NCBI GenBank assembly: GCA_949745755.1
Contig: CATJZL010000036.1
Coordinates: 1-26,371, forward strand
Source: UBA2730 sp022793235
GTDB lineage: Bacteria; Bacillota_I; Bacilli_A; RF39; UBA660
Length of the DNA: 26,371 nucleotides
Reading direction: 5' to 3'
Shown in pieces: positions 15,328 to 22,874 of this stretch. A program made the position numbers and the translations under genes. Under the pieces are notes generated by a model. The model did not search any database. It was not told the origin of the DNA and saw nothing but the letters and a program-made list of their open reading frames with translations. Numbering within the stretch: position 1 is the first letter of the stretch; the number at the start of each line of letters is the position of its first letter.

Positions 15328-16509
15328 ATGAATAAAACATTAAAATATTTAGATAAACCATTATTATTTATTAGTTTTCTCCTTTTTATATTTGGTCTAA
15401 TTATGGTGTTTTCAGCATCAAACGTAACAGCCTATATGAAATATGCAGCGAGTCCTTATAACTATTTTATAAAGCAAGGTCTCTTTCTTCTTGCAGGAAT
15501 AATTTTATTTTTAATAATGATAAGGTTTAATACCAAATTTTATGGAATTATCTCTTGGATTTTAATGATCGCTATGCTCTCAAGTTTAGTAGCCCTGCTT
15601 GTTGTAGGACAAGCAAAAAATCAAGCAGTAAGTTGGTTTGAGATAGCAGGTTTTACTATTCAACCAAGTGAATTTGTAAAAGTAGTATCAATTATTTGGC
15701 TCGCAAATTATTATGAAGAAAAAAAAGATAAACTTTCCTCCTGGATTGTAACTCTTTTTCCTATACTGGTTTGTATGATTGTAGCAGCACTTATTTTTCT
15801 ACAACCAGATTTAGGGACTACAATTATCTATGTAGTTCTAGTAGCACTAATTTTTTTTAGTGAACCAATACCAAAAAATATGAAAATAAAACTAGTATTA
15901 GGTGTGATGGGAATCGCTCTAATAGGACTAGTAGCTTTAAATCTAAGTGGAAAGAAATTAATTTTAGAAAGACAATTAGAAAGATTCAATTTTCTAAGAC
16001 CATGTGATAGACTTTTAGATGATGGGAACCAAGTCTGCAATGGTTATATCGCTATAAATAATGGAGGAGTATGGGGAAAAGGACTTGGAAACAGTACCCA
16101 AAAATATCTATATTTACCAGAACCCTATACAGATTTTATTTTTACCATTATGGTGGAAGAATTAGGATGTGTAGTAGGAGTAATACTCATTCTTTTCTAT
16201 ATGTTTATTCTCTATAGAATATTAGTAATTGGACGAGAATCATATACCAATAGAGGTTGCACAATATGTTATGGTGTATTCTTATATATCAGTCTACATA
16301 TATTTGTAAATCTTTTAGGAATATTAGGTCTAATCCCTATGACAGGAGTTCCTCTCCCATTTATGAGTTATGGAGGAAGCTTTACAATCTGTTTAATAGC
16401 AGCTTTAACAGCAGTAGAAAGAGTAAGTATAGAAACAGGGATAAGAAACAATTTAAAGACAGAAGTCCCACCTAAAATTAAGAAAAAAAGAAAAGTGAAA
16501 ACAACTTAA
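15328..16509 (+). CDS. SEDS peptidoglycan glycosyltransferase (FtsW/SpoVE type)
   Basis: Integral membrane polymerase of glycan strands from lipid II, working with a class B PBP. 393 aa with about ten hydrophobic helices. Family marks: VFSASN early, IQPSEFVKV, FLQPDLGTT, NNGGVWGKGLGNSTQKY, LPEPYTDFIFT with the SEDS catalytic Asp269, and VPLPFMSYGGSF near the end, then a basic cytoplasmic tail. Length and motifs fit FtsW or the sporulation paralog SpoVE better than RodA, but no cognate PBP or dcw gene is adjacent to decide. The large outside loop carries a Cys pair (Cys226 and Cys237), unusual for this family. GGAAGGAGAG precedes the ATG, and a terminator follows directly. Confidence 0.9.
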   Translation: MNKTLKYLDKPLLFISFLLFIFGLIMVFSASNVTAYMKYAASPYNYFIKQGLFLLAGIILFLIMIRFNTKFYGIISWILMIAMLSSLVALLVVGQAKNQAVSWFEIAGFTIQPSEFVKVVSIIWLANYYEEKKDKLSSWIVTLFPILVCMIVAALIFLQPDLGTTIIYVVLVALIFFSEPIPKNMKIKLVLGVMGIALIGLVALNLSGKKLILERQLERFNFLRPCDRLLDDGNQVCNGYIAINNGGVWGKGLGNSTQKYLYLPEPYTDFIFTIMVEELGCVVGVILILFYMFILYRILVIGRESYTNRGCTICYGVFLYISLHIFVNLLGILGLIPMTGVPLPFMSYGGSFTICLIAALTAVERVSIETGIRNNLKTEVPPKIKKKRKVKTT

Positions 16510-16540
16510 AAATCTTCTAAAATAGGAGATTTTTCTTTTT
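16508..16540 (+). terminator. Terminator of the SEDS gene
   Basis: AAAAATCTTCT (16508-16518) pairs with AGGAGATTTTT (16524-16534) with one G-U pair and a 5-nt loop, then a T-rich tail. The first arm overlaps the stop codon. Confidence 0.8.
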
Positions 16541-16612
16541 CAAAAATAGTTATAAAAATAATCTTTCAAAATAGGACAAAAACAAATTTTTCCTCCTTTT
16601 TCGATATATTCA

Positions 16613-16621
16613 TGATATGAT
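16613..16621 (+). promoter_or_regulatory. Extended -10 promoter for the S66 peptidase/ABC operon
   Basis: TG-a-TATGAT, hexamer 16616-16621, with no clear -35. An in-frame ATG at 16617 lies inside this -10, which argues that the real start is the later ATG at 16668. Confidence 0.55.
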
Positions 16622-16667
16622 AAGTATAGAACGACTCAAAAATACAAATATAAAAGGAGGAATATCT

Positions 16668-17681
16668 ATGTTCTACCCAGAATTTATAAAAGAAAAAGAC
16701 ACAATTGGTATCACAGCACTCTCAAATGGAGTAGTGAATAAATTAAAAATAAATAGACTAGAAAATGCCCATAGAAAATTACAAAAAAAAGGCTACCATA
16801 TAATAGAAACAGATGATGTAAGAAAAGATAGATATGGAAAAAGTGCACCAAGTAAAGTACAAGCAAAAGAATTAGAAGAACTGTATTTAAAAAAAGAGGT
16901 AAAACTAATTTTAATAGCAGCAGGAGGGGACTTTTTAATGGAAACCTTACCATACATAGATTTTTCCATATTAAAAGAAAATCCAAAATGGATACAGGGA
17001 TATTCTGATCCAACACTTCTCCTGTTTTATATTACAACACATCTCGATATAGCAACCATTTATGCCAGTAATGCTTGCACATTTGGAATGGATACTTGGC
17101 ATGAGTCACTAGAAGATAATTTTAAAATACTAGAGGGAAAATTACTAAAACAAACAAGTTTTGAAAAGTATGAGCAATTTCCCCATAAAGAAGAAACAGG
17201 TCTTGAATCTTATAATCTAGATAAAGATGTCTATTGGAATATAATTACAGAAGAAGAAAAAATAGAAACACAAGGGCGAATAATTGGAGGATGCTTGGAC
17301 TCCCTATCAGATATATTTGGAACAAGATTTGACGAAACATTGTCTTTTATAGAAAAGTATAAAGAAGAGGGGATAGTCTGGTATTTTGATGTTTGTGAGC
17401 TGACAAGTGAAGCATTAATACGCACATTATGGAAATTTAGAGAAGCTGGTTGGTTTCAATATACAAAATGTATTTTATTTAGTAGAATAATAAAGGAAGA
17501 AAGTTTCTATGGCATAAGTTACTCACAAGCGATCAAAAACATTTTAGAACAACTACATATACCTGTTGCAATAAATTGTGATTTTGGACATGTAAGTCCT
17601 AGAATGACAATGATAAATGGTAGTATTGCAAATATAAAAATACAAAATGGAAAAGGAGAGATTTTCTTTGAACTAAAATAA
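16668..17681 (+). CDS. S66 family peptidase (LD-carboxypeptidase / MccF-like)
   Basis: Serine peptidase family that either trims the D-Ala from tetrapeptide stems (LdcA) or cleaves peptidyl-nucleotide antibiotics (MccF). ATG 16668 is chosen because AAAGGAGG (16653-16660) precedes it. The 337-aa length is close to MccF-type members. The nucleophile motif is GYSDPT (Ser113), preceded by IAAGGDF; then GGCLDSL; the catalytic His is in DFGHVSP (His308). The usual Glu, about 68 residues before this His, falls on Asp241 in WYFDVCEL, with Glu244 nearby, so the triad acid may be altered. No signal peptide, so it acts in the cytoplasm. It begins an operon with an ABC exporter 16 bp downstream, a context closer to detoxification or immunity than cell-wall recycling (inference). 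Confidence 0.87.
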   Translation: MFYPEFIKEKDTIGITALSNGVVNKLKINRLENAHRKLQKKGYHIIETDDVRKDRYGKSAPSKVQAKELEELYLKKEVKLILIAAGGDFLMETLPYIDFSILKENPKWIQGYSDPTLLLFYITTHLDIATIYASNACTFGMDTWHESLEDNFKILEGKLLKQTSFEKYEQFPHKEETGLESYNLDKDVYWNIITEEEKIETQGRIIGGCLDSLSDIFGTRFDETLSFIEKYKEEGIVWYFDVCELTSEALIRTLWKFREAGWFQYTKCILFSRIIKEESFYGISYSQAIKNILEQLHIPVAINCDFGHVSPRMTMINGSIANIKIQNGKGEIFFELK

Positions 17682-17697
17682 AAAAGGAGGAGATAGA

Positions 17698-19431
17698 ATG
17701 ATAAAAAAATTAAAACCATTTAAGCTACTTTGGGATTATATAAAAGAAGACAAAATAAAGCTTTTTTCCTATATTCTTTTAGTAGCACTCTCTTACGTTC
17801 CTGCTCTTATAGCTGTTTATTGTTGGGGACAAGCTATAGAGTTTTTAACCAGTAGAGATTTTAATAATTTTTTACTCTATCTAGTAATTTATGAAAGTAT
17901 TTATATCCTTTTTTATACTATATTACAAATTCCTAAAGATTATTTATACAATGAATTAGAAATAAAATTTACAAAAGAAATTAGTAAAGACTTATATAAA
18001 AAAATTGATAATTTACCAGCAGTGGCCTTTGAAGATATGGGAGTAGGAGAGTTTACAAATAGACTTTGCACAGATCCAGACCGTATTATGGAACTTTTAT
18101 CACAAATGATACGTCTTTCATGCAAGTTTATGATTGTAATTGTAGTAGTCATAGCCGCATTTAAAATATCTTTCCTACTAGGATTTGAAATCATTCTTTT
18201 AGCCATTATTATGGGATTTATTTCAGCAAGATATTACCCCAGAATAAAAAAAGGATATGAAAAAATAAAAAAAGAAAGTGACAATTATGTAAAATTAGCC
18301 ACAGAGAACATAGCAGGAATTAGAGAAATAAAATCCCTTGGTATAAAAGGAAATATAGAAAAAGGGATAGGAAAAACATTAGATAATTTATACGATTTTA
18401 CAAGTAAATCAAGAAAATATGAAAGATGGTATTATGCTATGGACAATTTGGCCTACTTTCTAATCCAATTTTTAATTTTTTTCACTTGTGGTAAATATTA
18501 TATGTCAGGAATAATTTCATTAAGCGTCTTCTTAATGATGGAAACCTATATTTGGAAAATAGATGAAGTAGTAGAAAATATTAGTGTAATTGGAGTAAAT
18601 TTCAACAAAGTAGCAGTATCCTTAAAAAGAATAGATGAATTAATAAACAATAGAATATATAAAGATGAACAATTTGGTACCAAAACACTTGAAAATGTAA
18701 GGGGAACGATTATTTTCGATCAGGTAAAATTCAGGTATAGAGAAGGGGAAGAAGATACATTAAAAGGACTAAATCTCAAAATAGAACCCTATAAAAAGAT
18801 TGCTATTGTAGGACGAAGTGGAAATGGAAAAAGCACCATTTTTAACTTACTCTTAAGATACTTTGATGCTACAGAAGGACAGATTTTAATAGATGATGTA
18901 AATATAAAGGATTTAACAGAAAAATCTCTTCGAGAAAATATTTCTATAATTAGGCAAAGTCCTTATCTTTTTAACTTATCTATACTAGAAAATTTTGAAT
19001 TAGTAAAAGAAGGGGTAACCTTAGAAGAAATAAGAGAGGTTTGTAAAAAATCCTATATTGATGAATATATTATGTCTCTACCTAAACAATATGATACTAT
19101 AGTAGGAGAAGGTGGCATAAACTTAAGTGGGGGACAAAAACAAAGAATCGCTATTGCAAGAACCCTTCTTTTAAATACAAAAATAATTTTATTTGATGAA
19201 GCAACAAGTGCACTTGACAATGAGTCCCAAGATTATATAAAAAAGACCATAGATAATTTGGTAAAGACCCATACTGTAATTATTGTGGCACATCGCTTGT
19301 CAACGATTATGGATGCAGATGTCATTCATGTAATAAATAAAGGTATGTTAGAAAACTCTGGTACACATAAAGAATTATTAGAAAAATCAGTTGCTTACAA
19401 AAGTCTATATTTAACAGAAGAGGGTTCTTAA
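17698..19431 (+). CDS. ABC exporter, fused membrane and ATPase domains
   Basis: 577-aa half-transporter that would dimerise in the membrane. The N-terminal 300 residues form a type IV exporter membrane domain of five to six helices (TM1 at about 20-45: YILLVALSYVPALIAVYCWG). The nucleotide-binding domain has Walker A GRSGNGKST (372-380), Q-loop IRQSPYLF, signature LSGGQKQR, Walker B IILFDEATSALD and H-loop VAHRLSTI. All catalytic residues are present, so it should be active. A strong AAGGAGGAG precedes the ATG. It lies between an S66 peptidase and an unknown coiled-coil protein in one operon. Only one half-transporter is present, so it is probably a homodimer. The substrate is unknown; peptide, lipid or drug export are all possible. 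Confidence 0.9.
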   Translation: MIKKLKPFKLLWDYIKEDKIKLFSYILLVALSYVPALIAVYCWGQAIEFLTSRDFNNFLLYLVIYESIYILFYTILQIPKDYLYNELEIKFTKEISKDLYKKIDNLPAVAFEDMGVGEFTNRLCTDPDRIMELLSQMIRLSCKFMIVIVVVIAAFKISFLLGFEIILLAIIMGFISARYYPRIKKGYEKIKKESDNYVKLATENIAGIREIKSLGIKGNIEKGIGKTLDNLYDFTSKSRKYERWYYAMDNLAYFLIQFLIFFTCGKYYMSGIISLSVFLMMETYIWKIDEVVENISVIGVNFNKVAVSLKRIDELINNRIYKDEQFGTKTLENVRGTIIFDQVKFRYREGEEDTLKGLNLKIEPYKKIAIVGRSGNGKSTIFNLLLRYFDATEGQILIDDVNIKDLTEKSLRENISIIRQSPYLFNLSILENFELVKEGVTLEEIREVCKKSYIDEYIMSLPKQYDTIVGEGGINLSGGQKQRIAIARTLLLNTKIILFDEATSALDNESQDYIKKTIDNLVKTHTVIIVAHRLSTIMDADVIHVINKGMLENSGTHKELLEKSVAYKSLYLTEEGS

Positions 19432-19444
19432 AAGGAGAAATAAA

Positions 19445-20203
19445 ATGAAAACAAGAAATATTTTGGAAGTACAAGAAGAAATAAAAAGATGTGAGGAAAA
19501 TAAAATACTAAATAATGAACAAAAAGAAATCAGATTAAGAATATTAAAAACGTATATAAAAGTTTTACAAAGTAAGGAAGAATATCAAAAATTAAAAATA
19601 AGTTATAGAGAAAAATGTATACAATTAAATAAAAAGACAGAACAAAGTATACCATTAAAAACAGATTTAGAGGAAAATATAAGAACACTAAAAGAATACA
19701 TAGAAAATACAAGTCTTGTAAATTTATTAGATAAGAATCTCATAAAAAATTTAGATTATATTAATTTAAAAAATGCAACCTATCCTTATAGAAAAGGAAA
19801 GGAACATGAATATGAAGTACTATCCTTGGCAATAGATATCTATAATCTTATAAATGCCATTTTAGAAAATATAATGAAAAGAATAAGCACAAGTAAAGAA
19901 AATCTTAGCAAATATATAAATACAGAATTATTAGAAAAATGTAGTAGAAAAGAAGAAAATAATCATGGCAAAAAAACAGTAAAAATAAAAGCAAAAAATA
20001 TTCCAGAATATATGGCTTGTAGAGATATAGCCTATATGAAATTAGACCAAATGCTAGAAGAAGATAAAATCAATCAATTAATATATGACTGTGGAATGAC
20101 CATTATAAATGAAATATTCAATTATTATATAGATGGACTAGATGAAATTACAATAGCCCCTGCAAGTAAAAAAGAAAAATTGTTTGTCAAAAAAAATGAT
20201 TAA
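19445..20203 (+). CDS. Hypothetical coiled-coil protein, third gene of the S66/ABC operon
   Basis: I do not recognise this 252-aa protein. It is cytoplasmic by sequence: no signal peptide or membrane helix. The first 110 residues are Glu/Lys-rich and predicted helical or coiled-coil (ILEVQEEIKRCEENKILNN and following). The middle and end are also mainly helical, with a basic patch (RKEENNHGKKTVKIKAK, about 165-181). AAGGAG stands before the ATG, and it starts 13 bp after the exporter stop, so it is co-transcribed with the peptidase and exporter. A strong terminator follows. Composition does not differ from the neighbours, so I see no sign of recent transfer. Confidence 0.72.
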   Translation: MKTRNILEVQEEIKRCEENKILNNEQKEIRLRILKTYIKVLQSKEEYQKLKISYREKCIQLNKKTEQSIPLKTDLEENIRTLKEYIENTSLVNLLDKNLIKNLDYINLKNATYPYRKGKEHEYEVLSLAIDIYNLINAILENIMKRISTSKENLSKYINTELLEKCSRKEENNHGKKTVKIKAKNIPEYMACRDIAYMKLDQMLEEDKINQLIYDCGMTIINEIFNYYIDGLDEITIAPASKKEKLFVKKND

Positions 20204-20205
20204 AT

Positions 20206-20247
20206 AAAAATACCTTTTAAATATTCTAAATAAAAAGGTATTTTTTT
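20206..20247 (+). terminator. Terminator of the S66/ABC operon
   Basis: AAAAATACCTTTT (20206-20218) pairs with AAAAGGTATTTTT (20233-20245), followed by T. The 13-bp stem begins right after the stop codon. Confidence 0.85.
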
Positions 20248-20264
20248 ATGGATAAATAATATGT

Positions 20265-20305
20265 TGGAAAGACAAGCATAAAATAATTTTTTGCTTGTCT
20301 TTCCA
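20265..20305. repeat. 13-bp perfect inverted repeat between convergent genes
   Basis: TGGAAAGACAAGC (20265-20277) and GCTTGTCTTTCCA (20293-20305) flank a 15-nt A/T loop. It lies between the operon terminator and the stop of the minus-strand ureohydrolase-like gene (20308), where a minus-strand terminator would be expected, but there is no T tract after the stem on either strand. Confidence 0.75.
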
Positions 20306-20307
20306 TA

Positions 20308-21225
20308 TTAATACTTTTTCTCTTCAGCTTCCATATTCTTATATTTTTCTACCTTTTGAATAGTATTCGCAAGAATATTTAAAGCGACTTGTTCCGTTTT
20401 TCTATCTATATCTCTTAGAGGATTCAATTCAACAATATCAAAAGATTCAATAACATGAATACGATTTAAAAGCTCATTCAAAATTTTCATACCATTATCA
20501 ATCGTAATACCATCTACTTCTGGGATAGAAACACCACTTGCAAAATCAGGATCAAAAATATCCATGTTGTATACAATATGAACTCCATTTGTTTTATCTG
20601 TTGCAATCTTGAAGGCTTCCTCCATAACAGATTCTATTCCTTTTTGTAACAAATCTTCAGTTGTAAAACAAGTAGCTCCAGAGTAACGAAGGTTATCTTT
20701 TTCTAATCGTTCTATATTTCTAGCTCCCACTATAACAGTCTTTTTTGGATTGATGACAATTCCATTATTATGAGTATGAAAAGATCGAAGTTCTGCACAT
20801 TCATATCCTGTAATAGCAGCACAAGACAATCCATTTATATTTCCAGAAATAGTAGACTTAAAAGTATGAAAATCAGCATGAGCACTAATATAAATCATTC
20901 CCATATCTTCAAAACGAGTAGAAGAGGCCAAACTGCTAGCAATCGATACAGAACTATCACCACCAATTGTAATAGGAAAAAAGCCTTTTTTTATCTGTTC
21001 CAAAATAGTATGATAAATTTTTGTATTAAACTGATTAATCTCATATTCGTTTTTTCTTCGATCAGATAAATTACGATTTTTAATAATTTTATCATCCTGA
21101 ATGAAAGAAATAATTTCTCCTTTATAAGAAGACTTTATATCATTTAATAATTGACTAGGGCCAAATTTTGATCCATCTATATGTTCACCTAAGTCACTAC
21201 CTGCACCAATTAAAACTGTTTTCAC
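20308..21225 (-). CDS. Arginase/agmatinase-fold protein with a degenerate metal site
   Basis: Ureohydrolase-fold protein of 305 aa. I start it at GTG 21225, with GGGTGA upstream. A longer frame to ATG 21273 would begin inside the promoter. The fold is clear: VLIGAGSDLGEH, FGPSQLL, FFPITIGGD, SGNINGL, GVSIPEVDGIT and the end FDIVELNPLRD. Yet active-site residues differ: GGDHS is GGDSS (Ser91 for the His ligand), DAHAD is SAHAD (Ser114 for Asp), SGNIHG is SGNING (Asn131 for the acid/base His), and the first Asp of the DxD pair is Asn220. His116, Asp118, Asp222 and Glu266 remain. Normal two-manganese guanidine hydrolysis looks unlikely. It may be a non-catalytic or altered enzyme; whatever it does, the frame is intact and has a good promoter. 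It is divergent from a MurE-type gene. Confidence 0.85.
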   Translation of the reverse strand: MKTVLIGAGSDLGEHIDGSKFGPSQLLNDIKSSYKGEIISFIQDDKIIKNRNLSDRRKNEYEINQFNTKIYHTILEQIKKGFFPITIGGDSSVSIASSLASSTRFEDMGMIYISAHADFHTFKSTISGNINGLSCAAITGYECAELRSFHTHNNGIVINPKKTVIVGARNIERLEKDNLRYSGATCFTTEDLLQKGIESVMEEAFKIATDKTNGVHIVYNMDIFDPDFASGVSIPEVDGITIDNGMKILNELLNRIHVIESFDIVELNPLRDIDRKTEQVALNILANTIQKVEKYKNMEAEEKKY

Positions 21226-21244
21226 TCTATAATCACCCAATCTT

Positions 21245-21273
21245 ATAATACAACAAAAAAAAATATTGTTCAA
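21245..21273 (-). promoter_or_regulatory. Sigma-A promoter for the ureohydrolase-like gene
   Basis: On the minus strand: TTGAAC (21268-21273), 17-nt spacer, TATTAT (21245-21250). The predicted start of transcription is about 21238, giving a leader of about 13 nt that just holds GGGTGA before GTG 21225. Confidence 0.75.
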
Positions 21274-21305
21274 CCATTTGTCTTTTAATTTGTAAACTTT
21301 TACGA

Positions 21306-21311
21306 TACAAT
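21306..21311 (+). promoter_or_regulatory. Candidate -10 for the MurE-type gene
   Basis: TACAAT 16 nt before ATG 21327, with CG-a instead of TG-a in front and no good -35. The candidate is weak, but it is the only one in the divergent gap, and GTGGTGA follows as a ribosome-binding site. Confidence 0.35.
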
Positions 21312-21326
21312 GAAAGTGGTGATAAA

Positions 21327-22763
21327 ATGAAAAAATTAAGTGAATTGTATGAAGTAGAAAGTGATGTTTTAATAAAAGGAATTAAAATAAATTCCAAAGA
21401 GATTGAAGAAGGAGACTTATTCATATGTGTAAGTGGTTTTAGTGCAGACAGACATGACTTTATCGATGAAGCAATAGAAAGAGGAGCAAGCGCTATAGTA
21501 GTAAGCAAAGATATAAAGAAAGATATTCCGACAATAAAAGTAAAAAATACAGATGAGGAATTACCCCTTTTATGTAAAAGATTTTATGATAATCCAGAAG
21601 AAAAATTAAAAATAATAGGAATAACAGGTACAGATGGAAAAACATCAAGTGCCATAATTATCCAAGAATTATTAGGAAAAGATAATTGTGGTTATATTGG
21701 AACAAATGGTTTAATTTATAAAGATGTATGCAAAAAAATAGTAAATACAACCCCTGATGCAGATAGAATCTATCAATATCTAAAAGAAATTGTAGAATCT
21801 GGTTGTAGTTATGTGGTAATGGAAGTATCAAGTGAAGCTCTCTATCATAAAAGAGTAGATACTTTGAAATTTGATATATGCGCTTTTACAAATATTACAG
21901 AAGACCACTTAAATATTCATAAAACCATTGAAAATTATAAAGAAAGTAAAAAAAGACTCTTTTCCCTTTTGAAAAAAGATGGAGTATCTATTTTAAATAT
22001 AGATGATGACAATTATGAATATATAAAAAAAGCTTGTAAAGATAAAACAATCTCTTATGGAGAAAAAGAAGATGCCGATTTTAAAATAGAGAATATAAAT
22101 GCCAAAGAAGAAGGAATAACATTCGAAGTCAAAACAAAAGAGGAAAGGTATAAAATAGAAAGTCCCCTACATGGTTCATACAATACATACAACCTAACAT
22201 TAGGAATGATTGTAGCGAATCTTTTAGGAAAAGAAAACTGCCTAAAAAGAATAAAAGACATCAATTGTATCCCAGGAAGAACAGAAATCATTAATTTTGG
22301 TCAAAATTACACAGTTATCTTAGATTATGCTCACACTTATAACGGAATTTATAATATTATAAAGAATATGAAACAAGAACCACATAATAGAATGTTAGTC
22401 TTAACAGGAGCAGCAGGAGGAAGAGAACATGAAAAAAGAAGCAAAATAGGAAAAATGATATTAGAAAATGCAGAATATACAATCTTTACAATGGATGATC
22501 CCAGATATGAAAGTGTAGACGAAATAATTGATGAATTAGTAAAAGATACAACCAAAACAAACTATGAAAGAGTACTAGATAGAGAAAAAGCCATATTTAA
22601 AATATTTGATTTAGCAGAGGAAAATGATATGGTGTTAATATTGGGAAAAGGAAGAGATAATTATATGGCAATAGAGGATAAAAGAATAGAATATTGTGAC
22701 TATGATGTAATTTGTAAATACTTTAAAAATAAAGAAAATAGACAGAAAGATTTACAACAATAA
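21327..22763 (+). CDS. murE: MurE-type UDP-MurNAc-tripeptide synthetase
   Basis: Cytoplasmic Mur ligase that adds the third amino acid to UDP-MurNAc-L-Ala-D-Glu using ATP. 478 aa with the three Mur domains. N-terminal domain: GIKINSKEIEEGDLF. Central ATPase: GITGTDGKTSS (98-108, with Asp where murE usually has Asn), NTTPDADRI, MEVSSEAL, TNITEDHLNIH, and YKESKKRLF, where Lys208 is the likely carbamylated lysine. C-terminal domain: CIPGRTEII, DYAHTYNG, GAAGGREHEKR and MDDPRYESVDEI. The substrate-selecting motif is DDPR (390-393); its Arg resembles meso-diaminopimelate enzymes (DNPR), but the second residue differs, so the amino acid added is not certain. No other dcw genes are nearby; it may be the sole murE or a second copy. 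Confidence 0.85.
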   Translation: MKKLSELYEVESDVLIKGIKINSKEIEEGDLFICVSGFSADRHDFIDEAIERGASAIVVSKDIKKDIPTIKVKNTDEELPLLCKRFYDNPEEKLKIIGITGTDGKTSSAIIIQELLGKDNCGYIGTNGLIYKDVCKKIVNTTPDADRIYQYLKEIVESGCSYVVMEVSSEALYHKRVDTLKFDICAFTNITEDHLNIHKTIENYKESKKRLFSLLKKDGVSILNIDDDNYEYIKKACKDKTISYGEKEDADFKIENINAKEEGITFEVKTKEERYKIESPLHGSYNTYNLTLGMIVANLLGKENCLKRIKDINCIPGRTEIINFGQNYTVILDYAHTYNGIYNIIKNMKQEPHNRMLVLTGAAGGREHEKRSKIGKMILENAEYTIFTMDDPRYESVDEIIDELVKDTTKTNYERVLDREKAIFKIFDLAEENDMVLILGKGRDNYMAIEDKRIEYCDYDVICKYFKNKENRQKDLQQ

Positions 22764-22820
22764 TCTTGCAAATACTGTAAAAGAAAAATGTAAAACAATG
22801 TAATCTATATAATGTTTTAA

Positions 22821-22849
22821 TTGCCTTTTTCATAATTAATTGCTAAACT
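22821..22849 (+). promoter_or_regulatory. Promoter for the TasA-like gene
   Basis: TTGCCT (22821-22826), 17-nt spacer, TAAACT (22844-22849) with an extended TG at 22841-22842. The ATG is 25 nt downstream. An upstream TATAAT at 22808 lacks a -35 and is farther away. Confidence 0.6.
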
Positions 22850-22874
22850 CAAATTAAGATAAGGGAGAAAAATT

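Noticed and set aside
21226..21273. Longer N-terminus for the ureohydrolase-like protein
   Set aside because: The ATG at 21273 lies in the -35 of a good promoter, so it would not be transcribed; the GTG at 21225 has a ribosome-binding site.
20308..22763. Arginase supplying ornithine to the MurE-type ligase
   Set aside because: Attractive from the gene pairing, but the arginase metal site is dismantled, so ornithine production is not supported.
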